Part shown: piece after piece, positions 10,529-23,597 of the stretch
How the letters are laid out: the number at the start of each line of letters is the position of its first letter
Numbering within the stretch: the first letter of the stretch is position 1
Assembly (NCBI GenBank): GCA_035079385.1
Contig: JAVHKY010000054.1
Coordinates: 11,013,501 to 11,077,500 of the forward strand
Direction of reading: 5' to 3'
DNA: 64,000 nucleotides
Source of the DNA: Aspidiotus rigidus
Lineage: Eukaryota; Arthropoda; Insecta; Hemiptera; Diaspididae
The notes under the pieces: generated by a model
Databases searched by the model: none
Told to the model about the DNA's origin: nothing
Seen by the model: only the letters and a program-made list of their open reading frames with translations
Program-made: the position numbers and the translations under genes

Positions 10529-12020
10529 TCAGGGAAGATCTTGGTCCTCTTCTTCCTGCAGATCTGGATGTTGTTGGTACACAGGTGTTGAGTAGGCCAT
10601 AGCGTGGTTCTGCATTTGCCTATTCCATTCCTGGTCCATCTTCCTCTTCATGATAGTGGCCACAAATGCAGACACCTGGTTCCATGCTTCTTCGGAACCT
10701 AGAATGGTGGGTACCAGGCTACTCGGGTCGAGCGCTTCATCTACCCCGATCTCTTGAAGAGACCGACTAAGCTCGTCCCGCTCACGCCTCCACGCCACAC
10801 TCTCAAATAAGGTGTGTTGTGGTCCATCATCCCGCCCTTGGTTACAGTGCGAACACGTTTCCTGCTCAAATTTCCCTAACTTCTCGTGAAGGTACTTGTT
10901 GAAGCAGCCATGGCCGCTTAACAACTGCGTCAGGTGAAAGTTCAGCTGACCATGGTGTCGGTTCATCCACTCATCAAGGTCGCATATTAGCACACTGGTT
11001 GTCCATGTACCCAGCACACTCTGGGCAATTCTTGCTTTCCACTTTACAAGCAAGGAGCGCCTGGCCTCCTGCTTGACCCGTAAAGCTTCTTGGTTGGTCG
11101 TTGTCTTCTTCTTTGCTTTAAACACCACCGCTCTCTCCTCAGCAAGGAGCTCGATTGGTGGTGAACGTGCGCTAATACACAAAGAGCCTCCGTCGAGACA
11201 GTGCGGTAGGCACTAACACACCTTAGCGCAACTCTTCGTTGGATCTTCACCATCTCTCTCCTTCGGTATGGTATCTTCATGAAGTCGGCCCATATTGGCG
11301 CATCATATAGGAGGATCGACAAGGCGGTGCTCATCATGATCCTTCTCCTAGCTTCTCTCGGTCCTCCTAGGTTCCTCATCAGGCGGCTTAGGTATCCAAC
11401 TACCCGGCCTGCCTTTTCTGCTGCCGTCAGGAAATGGTACCTGAAGCCCAGCGTTGAGTCAAACCAGATGCCCAGGTATTTCATTCGCTTCTTGGTTTCA
11501 ATTTCCACACCTTGCAGGCGAAAGGTGGGTGGCTTGAACTTCCGACGGATCATAAATAAAATGACCTCCGTCTTACTTGCTGCAAGTTCAAGCCCAGCCG
11601 ACTCGATCCAACGCGTCACATCCTCTAGGGCCCCTGCTCTCCACCGCTACAGTTGTTTCGGCGGTGCATACCACCAGGGTGTCATCCGCATAGCAGATAA
11701 GCTTAACCCCCGGTGGCAGCTTCACCTTAAAGATTCCGTTAAATGCAACGCACCACAAAAGCGGCCCAAGGACCGACCCCTGCGGCACCCCACAAGTAAC
11801 AGGGCGCTTTACTGTACCAGCAGACTCTCTGCTTGGATTTCACGGCAGTTAAGATAGCTTCTGATCATCCGGAGCAGGTATGCGGGCACTCCTGCGTCCA
11901 CAAGAGCTTCCAATATCATCTTCCATGGAATTGAATTGAACGCATTCCTTATGTCGAGGCTGACGGCTGCGCAAAACTGACGCATAGCAATCGCTGACTC
12001 GGCTATCCTCTTCAGCCGGA
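10529..12020 (-). pseudogene. 5'-truncated R1-like LINE ORF2: RT and C-terminal domain, frameshifted
   Basis: On the minus strand, three frames joined by frameshifts read in order: SLDIRNAFNSIPW (RT block near 11,960), GVPQGSVLGPLLW and ICYADDTLVV (catalytic YADD near 11,690), a thumb region with KTEVILF and KRMKYLGIWFD, then a C-terminal domain with CSHCNQG followed by HTLF (a C-x2-C...H zinc motif whose last Cys is replaced). These are hallmarks of R1/LOA-type non-LTR retrotransposons. The endonuclease and 5' half are missing, as after incomplete target-primed reverse transcription. Breaks near 11,790, 11,600 and 11,100 make it non-functional. Sequence 10,230-10,528 may be its 3' UTR. Confidence 0.85.
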
Positions 12021-12023
12021 AAG

Positions 12024-12095
12024 TGGGTAAGGTGAAAGTAGAGCACTAATCTATAAAGTAGAATTGTAAATTTGGAAAACTTTTTCAACCAAAGA
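12024..12095. mobile_element. Short Penelope family A tail fragments
   Basis: GTGAAAGTAGAGCACTAAT is the reverse complement of the family A 3' end. It is followed directly by a forward piece (ATAAAGTAGAATTGTAAATT, then GGAAAACTTTTTCAAC). Two tail pieces therefore meet in opposite orientation beside the LINE. Confidence 0.6.
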
Positions 12096-12099
12096 GTTT

Positions 12100-13640
12100 G
12101 TAAGGTATTCGATTTTTCCACGCTGTTTAAATTATTGTAAATTTAGTGAACCGAGAGCAAGCAAACAGGCCTCATCATTTCCTTGTCTCTGTACTTCTAT
12201 AGCGCTATTGCTAAGATATGTCTCTGGAAAAGTGAGGTCCTTTATTCATCTCACTCGTAAATTACGTAAAATTGTAACGTTACCAAGTTTAATGAACGTC
12301 GCGTCGTTCGACTTGATATACACGTAAAAAACTCGTTTTCTAGAGTTAAATTGGTTCATATTATATCCGCAGTCCAATATTCATCTCGCGGTGAAGACTT
12401 TCTCAAATTAACGGTAACATGGGTGTAGGTCAGGGTCAGAGAGAAAGAAGTAAAAAAACGAAACGAAGGTCGTAAACTCGTCCGCTATTTGCATAACGTT
12501 TTTATCGGTTCCGACAGTTACGAAATCCAAGTTCGAAGTGAGTATAAGAGGTGGGACCGCGGCGAACATGCTGGATATCATAAACCTGAATTATCATCGA
12601 TATCGAAGAATGCATTTCGCCGAGAATGGGCGGCCTATGAAGGAGAATAAGAGGAGTACAATGAAGATGAGTATGCTAATATACGAAATCCGGATTGTTC
12701 TTTAGCGTCGATTTTGAAAACACCAAAATTTGACTATTATTCTTGATGTAAATTCCGTCCATGTAAGTCTGAGGATACCCTTGATTCGCATCTCGTGGGT
12801 AAAAGACAATGAACTAGTTAACGTTCGTTCTTCGTTCAGAAAAAAAAATCAAAAAATACTTCGTACGCTTATAAAAAAATGAAATTTTACCTTTTTTTGT
12901 TTCTTGCTGGATCCGGAGCTGGAAGGCCAAAGGTTGCGGTTGCGAGCAACCCTACAACCACCTGCGCAAAACAATTAATGCGTGGTTATTATTTTCGTCA
13001 TTTTTGTTTATTGTTCAATTATGTAAAACGAGAGTATAGTAAGAGTACAAAACTTCGAGTTGTAGGTAGAGCGGTGCGGTCTCTTTGCGGCTTTGCATAC
13101 GGAAATACATATAAGCAGGGGACTGAGCGTACATCATCGCGACTAAAATCTCGCTCATTATGCCTATTAAAATTTCGCGCTATGAAATTATTCAAGCCGT
13201 GACGCGATATGGATATTATTTATACATACATGTATTATTATTATTATTGTTATTTTTTTCGTCTGCATACTATGACAATTAACTCGCGATAACTCTATTT
13301 GTGTGCAGAATATATGCCCGGAAAGACTGCTTATATGTAATATCGTACGTGAACGTACTCTTTATCGCATTCGCCCGTGTAATTTTTCATAAATTGTACG
13401 TAACGGATGCATGTGTAGACGTTAAAGGAAAGAAAATTCACTTTCACCGGCGCAGGAGGTGTGCACTAGTAGTAAATGAGCGTCTTTTTGGCCACAATTT
13501 ACTCGTAGGTCAGTAAATCGATCAGTTTAATTTAGTTACCTCCGATTTTCCAAATATTACAATTCCATTTTAACGTCATAGACCTACCGAACTATAATTA
13601 GCTTCAATGAGACGTTTCGAACTGGTTCAACGATAAATTA
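12100..13640. other. No gene recognised
   Basis: Base composition is fairly even, with a few short ORFs (for example 12879-13202 plus) that show no domain or codon pattern I can support. Confidence 0.4.
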
Positions 13641-13654
13641 TTACTGTGTACAAT

Positions 13655-15061
13655 AGAGTTTCTCAACCTTTCTTATATCGCGGCACATTTTTCCACGAGA
13701 TGATATTCCTGCGGCACAGCATTTCTAGAACTTCAAATTATAGCGAACTTTTTTGTGCGTTTTGACATCTGCATGTCTCTACAGATTTCCTCCTCCTAAT
13801 TTCAAAATTTGTGGCCTACAAGATGGCTATATGAAGCTTCACCCTTCTTTCTCTATACTACAGTTCCGGGAAACAAGAGATCTTCCACCGGGACTAAAAA
13901 AAATGTTGCCATCCGTGTACACAAAAGTGTCTGGATGTTTCCTGCATTTACTGGAAACCCTCTGGGCTCTTCTAATTTCGAAATTTATCAGAAAACATGA
14001 AATAAAATCCGTATTTTTATCCAAGTCGCAGAAATTTCTTGATTTTTATGACAGTGAGTGCAGGTTTGGACTCAAGTTTAAGAGAATATAACTGAAACTG
14101 ACGGCATTCGAAAATTGGAACACGTCGGTCCGATAGTGCGTACGATTACTTTTTAGAGTAATTTCATTAATAAATAATTTAAATTTGAAAAAAATTCAAA
14201 ATATCAAAAAAATCATTTAAAAAAAAAATTAATAATAAATTAATATGGAAAAAATTAATAATCAATATTTTGATCATAATAAAAGTTGGAATAATTATTA
14301 TTAAATGAATTATAAATTTAATTTATATCAATTAAATTGAATACAAAATATACAATTAATTTCATTAATTTCAATTTTATTTATGTTTTATTTTTTAATA
14401 AAATATTTTATTTAATTATATTTAAATTGAATTTTTTTTTATACATTATATTATTATTAGAATTTTTTTATTCTATAATATTTATTGTTGAACAATTATT
14501 TCAAAATAGAATAAAATCAGAGAAAATGATATATCGTCGGGGTATTCCATTTAAATGTAATTCATTCATGAACATTACCATCAATAAATATTAAAATAGA
14601 TTGTATCCCTAATCAATTAAATAGAATTACAGATTAAATTATATAAATTATTTTAATATAATTCTATTAATTCAACATCGAGGTAACAAATTAAAAACAT
14701 TTTATTTAATCATCCTGTTATCTTTGAGGATATAATTATTAATTTAATTTTTTAAATTCATTTTCTTATTTAAATTAATAAATTGAATTTCAAAAATTTA
14801 CTTTGCATGAAGAATTGAAATTATTTCATTTTATAACATTTTTAAATTCAAAATTAAATATTATCTTTATTTATATTCATAAAATATTTTTCATTTATTT
14901 AGTTAAATAATATCATTAATTTTTTAAATCATGAAAAAAAATGGCAATTCTTTTTTTAGTTCATGTTAATTTATTATGTTTTTGATAAAACTTTTGCGGC
15001 ACACCTGAGGGGGGCTTGCGGCACAGGGATGTACCGCGGCACACCGGTTGAGAAACACTGG
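13655..15061. mobile_element. hAT-type element, non-autonomous, with 8-bp target duplication
   Basis: The left end AGAGTTTCTCAACC and right end GGTTGAGAAACACTGG are inverted repeats of the common hAT type (CAGTGTTTCTCAACC). A perfect 8-bp duplication TGTACAAT flanks it (13647-13654 and 15062-15069). Both ends also carry GCGGCACA. The 1.4-kb interior has a mixed left part and a very AT-rich right part (14,150-14,990). No transposase is visible. Confidence 0.82.
14610..14760. other. Possible mitochondrial 16S rRNA-like patch (NUMT candidate)
   Basis: The order TTCAACATCGAGGTAACAAA followed by CCTGTTATCTTTGAGG resembles the conserved peptidyl-transferase region of insect mitochondrial large rRNA read antisense (CAACATCGAGGTCGCAA ... 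GCTGTTATCCCTAAGG). The surrounding AT richness fits. The match is from memory and short, so it could be chance in AT-rich DNA. Confidence 0.3.
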
Positions 15062-15069
15062 TGTACAAT

Positions 15070-16359
15070 GTCGCGGGGTCACGACTTAATCATTCAAACT
15101 TAGTTGATGAAAATGATATCAAAAGAAGAAATATTCTTGCGCTGTACATTCGGAAAAATTTTGATGCGGAAGTATCAAACGCAAGATAAGGTATTCACCG
15201 TCCTTTCGAAAATAGAGGGTCTTGAGGATAGCAGAGGCTATTTGGAAAAGTATACAACAACCATCTGACTTGCTTCGAGGGTTTGGGAAAATTTCAACTC
15301 CAAGTATGAGTCAGGAACGGAATTTAAAGAGTAAGGGACCTGTTCTAACAGATTTTTCCCTTGTAACATGAATATGTCTTTGGGCTGGGGGTCAGTCAAG
15401 GCGACCGGTGAACTGATGCTCGCAGCAGAGCCAACTATGTAATATTATGATAGTTTGTATTAGATACCGATGAGATCGTCTACGCACAGAAAAAAAAAAC
15501 AAACAAACAAAGGAGACACTTGGCCTTGATCTACTTTAGAGATTTGGAAAATTTCTACCAACAACCGGGCCAAAAACTAGAGGGGCGATAGAGTGGACGA
15601 GGAAGCCCGTCAGGTTTATCCTAAGCTAAGAATACCGCTAAGCGAGCGACACGTCAGCTAGTTCAGTCCATGGACTATAAAGAAAAATAGTACCTAGTTT
15701 TGGGTACCATTTGACGAAGGGGAACAAAGTCTCATCTCAGGATATGTTCGCTTTTAAGAGAGACGGGGGCGTATGAGCGTGCACGCACGCCCAAAGTGAT
15801 CCACCTCCGGCAACGGTAACCACCCCTTAGGGCATTGCGTTGGTAGTCCAGAGGGCTCGAATTGAGAGTGGCCTGGCTCCATTTCTCCTGGGGTTCCGCG
15901 CGCTGTGCAATGTCCGTCACTGAGGCCACTACAGGGGTCTACCCTACTGACCGAGGGAGCGCTCAGCACTCAACCTGGAATTCAGATAGTCCTGTACCAT
16001 GGACGCACGCCAGAGCTTTCAGTCATTACTGGGAACTCACTAGGAGCTCACCAGCAATGTTTCGCGACTCTGGCTTCTCAGGCGGGGGTTTCTTCCTCCT
16101 CTTCTTCTTCTGGGTTCAGGATATATTAGTAAGAGTGATACTCACGGTAAAAAACGATGATGGACATCTGAGAATGATGGCCAATTCCAAAATGGTAGAT
16201 TAGCTTTCAGGTAAAAGGTAAATATTTCGTATTGTAGGGATTGAATTTTATAACTGTTTTCACGATGCAAGAAAATAGAATCCCAAATAATATCATCCCC
16301 ACAACTTGCGCGAAATTATTTGTGATACGTTCTAGCCCCCAAAATCTCTTTTTTACAAA
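15070..16359. other. No gene recognised; GC-rich block 15760-16110
   Basis: A block of about 350 bp is much richer in G/C than its neighbours and opens overlapping ORFs on both strands. None shows a recognised domain. It may be a fragment of an unrecognised repeat. Confidence 0.35.
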
Positions 16360-17274
16360 TGTAAGAACGCTTGAATGGTAATTTAATATGTTTTAAGAAC
16401 TTGTCCGGCACCCTACTGTACGATGAGTGACTCCGCTTCCAAAACGAAGGCTAACACCGCCTCCTCCTGTAGATTCGTTAGATGATGAGGTCGACAAAGG
16501 CATCGCCCAAGCATCACGGTTGAATAAGGAATGTATCAAATTACTCAAGCAAAACATGAAATTCCGACGGGTGTCGGGAAATTCTTGAAAGGAATGTTTT
16601 CCCAGGATGGTTACTCGACTCTGACTTCTCATACAAAACTAGATGGATTATTTCTGTAAAATTCAAACTCACTACAGAAGCGGCAATTATATCAAAGCGC
16701 ATCACTGGTTGAAAGTCTATCAGCGTGGAAAACTTAGCGGACGCAATGTTTACATTACTCCACCAATCATCGGGTGAAATCCAACATGACAAAGACCCCG
16801 ATATCAAAGTAAATACTCGAAGAAAAAGAGTGGGAAATTGTTTTCCAGGATGTTGAAATTTCAAATGAATTGCATAGACGCACTATCAAATTGGCTCTAA
16901 AAGCCGTCGATAAAGATACAAAATCATTCTAGAAAAGGATACACCGACTGAACAAAATAGTACCGTTCAATTTGCGACGGTTGGGTCAACAAACTGTTCA
17001 AGACAAAATAATTTGGTGCTGTAAAGTTGACAAAAAGCGATTTAAAGAATTCTACTTTCCAGTAAATGAAAGCGGAAAATGCACTTACGAAGTTTTCTCT
17101 ATTATTGGGGATGTCCCACGTCACTTTGTTAACCAGTACAAATCAATTGACCACACGCCAATCAGAGTTTGGTTTGGTGTTGGGCAACGAGGAAAACGGA
17201 ATAAGGGAAAAATATAGAAAACCGCTAAACGATCAGCCCGACAGTTTCCTGTGGCGGCCCTCCTAAGGGGGAGA
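16360..17274 (+). pseudogene. Probable internal remnant of an LTR retrotransposon
   Basis: The segment lies just left of an LTR and ends in a purine-rich tract (AAGGGGGAGA, 17265-17274) like a polypurine tract for plus-strand priming. TGTAAGAACGC, the first bases of the LTR, also occurs at 16360-16370. Short ORFs (for example 16972-17217) show no recognised gag, protease, RT or integrase motif. The assignment rests on the tract and the LTR only. Confidence 0.35.
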
Positions 17275-17459
17275 TGTAAGAACGCTTTACCGTTCTCACG
17301 AATTTTCGTGTTGGTAGCGTAGCATCGATACTCGCAGCCAGGTTTGGTAGTTGTATATTATCTTATAAGATGATAGTAGATAGTTGTCACGTTTTATTGG
17401 GAAAACGGAAGGCCGGAAAGACTTGGAGCACCGGTAAACGATCAGCCAATATTCTTACA
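17275..17459 (+). mobile_element. Long terminal repeat (185 bp), probably 3' LTR
   Basis: It starts TGTAAGAA and ends TTCTTACA, the TG...CA inverted ends typical of LTRs, and is directly preceded by a polypurine tract. A TATATTATCTTATAAG stretch inside could serve as core promoter. No second full LTR was found in the window. Confidence 0.55.
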
Positions 17460-18386
17460 CAAATATCTCGCAAAATTTGGCCCAAATTAAGAAAAAAAAA
17501 ATTGCAGACAAAAAATGTTTCTCGTGAAATTTGTCACAGGAGAACTACACAGTATTTTAACTTTAAGTCCAGCTCACAAAGTTCGTCAAAAATTTATTTT
17601 TTGCGAGTACATATCTTAAAAAATCGAGCTTTAATGAAATGAAGTTTCGAAAATTTTCGACGAAATTGACAATCTGAAATTTCTTCGAGGGTTTGTCAAA
17701 AGTTCTGAGCTTATGGAATGAAATCGATTGTTTCTAAATATTAAAAAAAAAATCGAAAAAATTCGAAACAAAAATAATTTTTATAAAATTTATTACATAA
17801 TAGATTGTCTAAATTTTATTGTCAGTCTAGTTAAGAGCTTGAAAGGCACTCAACATTTTTCAATTATTTGGAAAAAATCGAATTATTGAAAACATTTCGA
17901 AAAATTGAACTTTAATTCAAACAAGACTGAGTCATCCTGCGCCTCAATATCCGGGTCTCTTGGTTTCATTTTTCCACTTGACTGTAAGATATTCATCTTT
18001 CTAATTTTTTTGCTCTTTTTCATTCAAACGATCCGAAGCTTCTTTTTCTACCGAGATCTAGAGCTTAAGAGATGAAGATTTTTTTTCTATATCAAGATCT
18101 GGAACCTGAGAGATTTGGTCCCTCTTTGCCTGTTAACATCCAAAATGCAAAGATTCTCCGTAAATAATCATGATATAAAGGTTCCCAGCCAGATTAATGA
18201 TAATACAACTGAAGAAATTGAGATAATATTCGATCAACAAGACAGAAACATCCTGGGATACAGGAATCAAGGGACGATGAGCAAAGTATCACCTACAATA
18301 AATTTTAGATCCACATAGTGAAGCCCTCTTGACAATGGTACAATACTACTATATTTGTAATTACGTACTTGTCACACTCGTAAATC

Positions 18387-18720
18387 GTGAAAACTTCTTC
18401 ATTTCTATACAGTAAGTTGGAATTCATGACTCCCTTCCGCATCACAACGCACCTTCTTTTTTGCTTTCTACCTGAACAACCATTGTCCATATCCACTCGT
18501 CTCAGGCATACATCTTCTACTGGAGTCCTGACTCCGCAGAACCCTCTTATCCATCCTTCACCAATCCCTAGCCATACGGGAATCCAAGGTAATGATGGCC
18601 GCCAAAGCAAATACAAAATTTTCGCGGATCAACTTCCGTCTTCTCTTCACTAAGTCTGATCTCACTCACTACATCCGACACAAACTTATTTACAGCGAAA
18701 GTGAATTTCAACTGATAAAT
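18387..18720 (+). pseudogene. Jockey-like LINE fragment: RNase H and C-terminal piece
   Basis: The frame contains PSHTGIQGND, the standard RNase H signature of Jockey/I-type LINEs. It then shifts frame and continues LFTKSDLTHYIRHKLIY. RNase H would degrade the RNA strand after reverse transcription. The normal continuation after GND is broken. It lies just upstream of an RT fragment in the same orientation, an order opposite to that in an intact element, so the locus is rearranged. Confidence 0.65.
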
Positions 18721-18859
18721 TAGCTCAAAATTGAACCATTGAATTTTTTTAGCCCTCTTTCTACAAATAATTCCATAGTTACAAAATTTGCCTCCGAGTC
18801 TAGCCCACATTTTTTCCTACTTCTTCTTCCTCTTGAGTGACAATGGTTATCTCAATACA

Positions 18860-19025
18860 CCATTCCACATCTTCTTATGCTCAGTTTTAGCGCTTCTCAG
18901 CCACATTTACCAGATTTCCACATCTATTTAACAACTTTCGCTGATGATCTCCCATTCACTTCTAACCTACAAGCCGGCAATTCCTCCGACACGCTTAAAA
19001 ATACTACACTACCAAGCTCATAAGC
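18860..19025 (+). pseudogene. LINE reverse transcriptase fragment with FADD motif
   Basis: Plus-strand translation near 18,920 reads HIYLTTFADDLPFTSNLQ, matching the catalytic (Y/F)ADD block of Jockey-like RTs. The frame stops soon after. No complete RT is present. Confidence 0.55.
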
Positions 19026-19329
19026 TGATGAGTACCGTCAAGAGCAAAAAATAAAATGATGAAAAAGTATTCATGATTCTGTCATATTTTTCTGAATGTT
19101 GAAGCTCACAACTTACAAACACAATAGTCTTTTTCATGATGATCATTAGCTTCACATAAGGTTCAGGCATACCCCTATGCCCTAAATTTCATGAGAAATA
19201 TTTTTTATTTGAAACTTTTCCTTGTCGAAGCTCTTGGAAACAATTGATTTCAAACCAAAAGCTCAGAACTTTCGATAAACTTTAAAAGGAAGTTCAGATA
19301 GTCTATTTCACAGTAAATTTCAAAAAGAA

Positions 19330-19520
19330 TATTTTTAGGGAGAAACCCGCTATCTCTTTTGTTGGAGGTACTTTCAGGACATTTTCGTCCGCGAACGCGA
19401 GTGGCCCGAGGTGGATGACGTCACGGAGAGAGGGAGGACTGGAAAAAATTTCGACTCTCGAGGCTTATATGATAGCAAGGACGAAAATGGATGCAGAGAA
19501 TCTGTTTTATGGAGTACCTT
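19330..19520. repeat. Dispersed repeat with TGACGTCA and CTCGAG...TATATGATAG
   Basis: This shares phrases such as ACCCGCTATCT, TTTCGACTCTCGAG and TATATGATAG with 40.32-40.53 kb, 43.70-43.86 kb and 27.78-27.99 kb. TGACGTCA is at 19416-19423. It behaves as an interspersed family of unknown type. Confidence 0.5.
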
Positions 19521-19529
19521 CAAAGGGCG

Positions 19530-21425
19530 TTTTGAGTCTCATGGTGTTGTATATTAGGCTCATTGAAGGGGCTAGGCCTTCCGCAGTAGTATAAGGGTCT
19601 TGCGAGTTCCTCGCTCGCCGTTGCAAAACTTGCAACGGTATCCTAATTTTTTTGTTTGAATTTTTTAATTTTTAATAGAAGTAAATTTTTCGAAATATTT
19701 ATTATAAATCGATTTTTCCAAAGCTCACAACTTTGGAAAACTTTTGATGGTGAAATTAAGACGGTCTATTACGCAGCATTTCACAAATTTTTCAATATAT
19801 TTGTGAGAAATTGATTTGTGCGGGGAGGCGGGAGATTTTTTGTGCCACAAAAAATTCGATACAAGATGCGGGGCGGGAAATTTAGTCATATTATTTGGGA
19901 CACCATTTTTTTCATGGGAAAAATAAAATTTAGGAAATTTGAACCATACGATATGAGATAGTCGCCTCCTACCACGAAGTCAATCAGCCATCATTTTGAA
20001 TAGCTACTCTTCTACAATGTCTACCATCGTTATAAGTATCAAAAGTCACCCCCACTAATATATCCCCCCCTAATGGTACCACATTTTCATATAACTCATG
20101 GACTAAGTTAGCCTAAGATATTCCCAATACAGTGACACCAATCGGGGACGGAACCTCGGTAAAACGAGAACTTCTTGAAATGGAAAAAAGTAGACTGACC
20201 TAACAGTTTTCCCACGTAAGAAACCTCACAGACCGGAAAACAAATTTTCTTATTCTCCTCAACCTCATTAAGACGGAAAATAAGGCATACAAAATCTGGT
20301 ATCGAAATGACTCGCAATATCATTTGCCTCATCCACATACCTTTGACGATTCAACATATGCTATTGAACCTCGAAAACGAGGGAGACGAGGAAGTCAATG
20401 AACCTCGGTAAAAATAGAAAGTTGTGCGCATTAGCTGTTGCAGCGCTTTCTGATCTCCAGCAATTTTCAGCTGAACGCAACTACCCAGACTTGTTACAGA
20501 ATCTTGTGTTTGCTGAGGAATCCGTTAACCTATAATGATTTTTTTTTTGCAATTTTTGTAATTAGAAATCCAAAAAATACCGTCTTTGTGAGGTCTTACT
20601 GATACTGGATGGTGGTATCTTCTGAAGTCCGGCCCTAGGGTAAGCCAGGCACAGCACCGGATCAACCTCCTCCTTCCTTCCCACTTCTAACCCCTTTTTC
20701 TTTTGACCTCCGGATTAAAAAACTATTGAACTATGTGTCTTTTTGTCAAAAGAGTTGATCGACGAAATAGCAATAGAGACATACTTCAGTCTATTACACT
20801 CGCATGTAGGAAGCGGTACTTTACACCAATGAGAGGGAAAAAAAGGAGGACAATATTTAAACTTAACTATGTATGATACAAAAGGTAAGATCAGCTGATT
20901 GGGAAAACGGCGAACGCTCAATAATGATGCAATAGTGGCAGTGTGACGGCTAGTTGAACTAGACAAACCTATACGAGAGTAACACTATGTCTACGATGAT
21001 GAGGAACTAGATATATGTATTTGTATGGTAAAGGGAGTGTGTCGTCTGGCCATTGAAGCTAGAAATGCGGTGTATACTAATGTAATCCGGTTATTTTTAC
21101 GGATTAATAGAATGCCCAGCTAGAAAACAATTAACGTGATCATTTTACACTTGACGCAGAAAATCGTAATCATTCGCCATATATACATAATGGTATAGGT
21201 CAGGTAGATAAGCACGCACAGTCTAGTGTTATATTCGTACCTGGTGATGTCATCTGGTGAAACTTACGTATTCCATTTCAACGAAGGAATCAAAAAAATG
21301 CTTTTAAACTCTCATCGTCGCAAGTTTCGCGTAACATTCTTTACTATATAGAAGATAGCTTCTTTCAGATGGAATGTATTGTGCGACGTGAGGAAATGAT
21401 AAAATTACGTTATTACCGAGAAATG
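19530..21425. other. No gene recognised
   Basis: Short ORFs on both strands only (for example 20108-20338 and 20715-20966, minus), without domains. No repeat boundary was identified. Confidence 0.4.
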
Positions 21426-23597
21426 AAATTTGAACAACGATTCATATTGCTATCGAATCGAGACTCTTGTCAAATAAGTTCTTATCGTTCGCGGAAAGTC
21501 AAATAAGTAGCGAAGATTAAGACCTCTCAAACATTTCCTATCTCCACCAGTCAATGGCTCAAGTCTCTTACCATTGCTAATGTTAATCACCATTTTACTT
21601 TTATTAAAAAGAAGAAATACGATTTCGGAAGAACCACTTTCAAACTCTCCTAAGCCACCCCATCATCAGTATCAAACAAATTTTTTGATCGCTTAAAAGA
21701 CTATATGGGCATCGCTCGGCTCTCAGGCCAAATATCATATTCATGCATTGGAATTGATATTGAAAACGATTTTTAAAATAAATTTCAAATTTTTATCCCC
21801 TATATATCCTCAAATATGGCCAAATAAATGTTATTTAATTTAAAAATCCATATCTTAAAGAGTTTTTATCCAATTTTTTTGAACTTTGGTAAAATGAAAA
21901 GTATTTTTTTAGGCAAATCAACTGATAATTTGTTTTGGAATTTTCCGATCAATATTTCTTGCCGAATTGCCCATTTCTGTCTTTTTTAACGCTCATTTTC
22001 CAGTTTCTTTTCAGACTGCAATATTCTGAAAAAATGTATTGAATTAATATCTACATACTTTTGAAAAAATACCCATATTTTTTCAAGTGGTGTATCTTTC
22101 TCTGATAAAAAAAAATTTTAGTACTACTACAATCCCTATGAAATATTTCCAAAGATAATACAGATACATCTTATCCCATCGTTCTTCATGGATGGCTGAA
22201 TCACTGCCTTTATCCAAGATCTAATTGTCAAAATTGAAACATATTCAAATTATTTATGAATAAGGAGAATTTGGAAACGTGAATATTGAGTATTTTAGAT
22301 CATCGAAAAACATTTGATTTTTCAACAATATTTATATCAAAAATCACAAAAATTACTATTTTTTCATTTCAACTCTCTCCAGAGCAGGAATTTTTTGAGA
22401 ACTTGTACTCCTTTATAATAAGAAAATAAGTGAATGCGAAAGCATTTTTAAACTTGGTAAATATTGTGCAAGAACCCCAAGGCGTTTTCAAACTTCATAA
22501 ATACTATACAAGAGGATGCAAACAGTTGGTACATGGGCTACTCACCACATCCAATTCGAAAATTTCAAATTAAAAACTATCGAGGGTTGATTATATTTAG
22601 GGCGAATGAAAAAACTTTTTTATCCGTTTTTTTTTTAAATCTCAAAATATGTGGAAATATATACTAATAATTGTTTTTTTTAAGAAAACGTCATTTTGAG
22701 TACAAAAAATTCTAAAAATCAAATAAATAAGAGAAGAATTAAAAAAGACTTTGATTGCAGATGATGAACACATGCATGTGCAGGTTGTTGAACAAAAAAC
22801 TTTGCCTATTATCTCTAAAAATGTTCAAAATTTCACAATAAGTTGCGAGAAATCGAGTTAAAATTAGCTTTTAGGGAAAACGACGAAAATATGTGAAAAT
22901 TTTTTTTTTTCACAAAATATGTAAAAATATGTGCTATTAAATTTCAATGGGATACCCAGTGTATGCTGAAACGGATGATTTTCCAACTATTTACGTCGTA
23001 GCTAGTAGCGAAAAAAATATGTGAAAAATACTTTTACTTGCCCTAATAATATTGTATTTATTTATATAGATATTCGAAGGATGTGTGAAGTATAATAGAT
23101 AAAATGAAAAGGAAGGAAAAAAAAAAATTATTGATTATCACAGTACTAAAAAATTTTTTTATCAAAGAAAGTTGTGTGTGTGCTGATAAAAATCAGAGAA
23201 AAATTAGTTCTTATAGATTTCTGCTATGATGCACCATGTGAAAAAATGTAGGCATTTTTTTTTTTTTAAAGAAGATACTAATTCAACACATGATATTTAT
23301 ATATTTTTTTCAGAATTGCAGTTTGAAAAGAAACTGGCATTAAAGAAGACTGAAATGGGCCATTCGGCAAGAAATATAAACGGCGGAAAATTCCAAAAAA
23401 ATTATCAGTTGATTTGCCTCAAAAAAATCGGTTAAGAACTCCCTGAGATATAAATTTTTAAATAAAATAACATTTATTTGGCCATATTTGAAGATACATA
23501 GGGAATAAAAATCGGTGATTTTTTTTTTTTAAATTTTTTCATATCAACAAACATTTTCTAATGCATGAATATGATATTAGGCCTGGGAGCCGATGCC
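21426..23597. repeat. Left arm of 2.2-kb inverted repeat
   Basis: The arm starts AAATTTGAACAACGATTC and ends GGCCTGGGAGCCGATG. It is the reverse complement of 24928-27140. The central 22.2-23.3 kb is almost identical in both arms: the 67-codon ORF at 22464-22667 recurs at 25874-26077 with one changed residue. The arm is itself palindromic: about 21.70-22.15 kb is an inverted copy of about 23.15-23.60 kb. No protein function is recognised, so these ORFs are left uncalled. Confidence 0.85.

Noticed and set aside
14337..14594. AT-rich ORF resembling a hydrophobic mitochondrial protein
   Set aside because: Composition alone (very AT-rich DNA) yields such F/I/N/L-rich frames; no recognisable protein.
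22464..22667. 67-codon ORF conserved in both arms of the inverted repeat
   Set aside because: Conservation is explained by the near-identical DNA of a recent duplication; no domain or start context.
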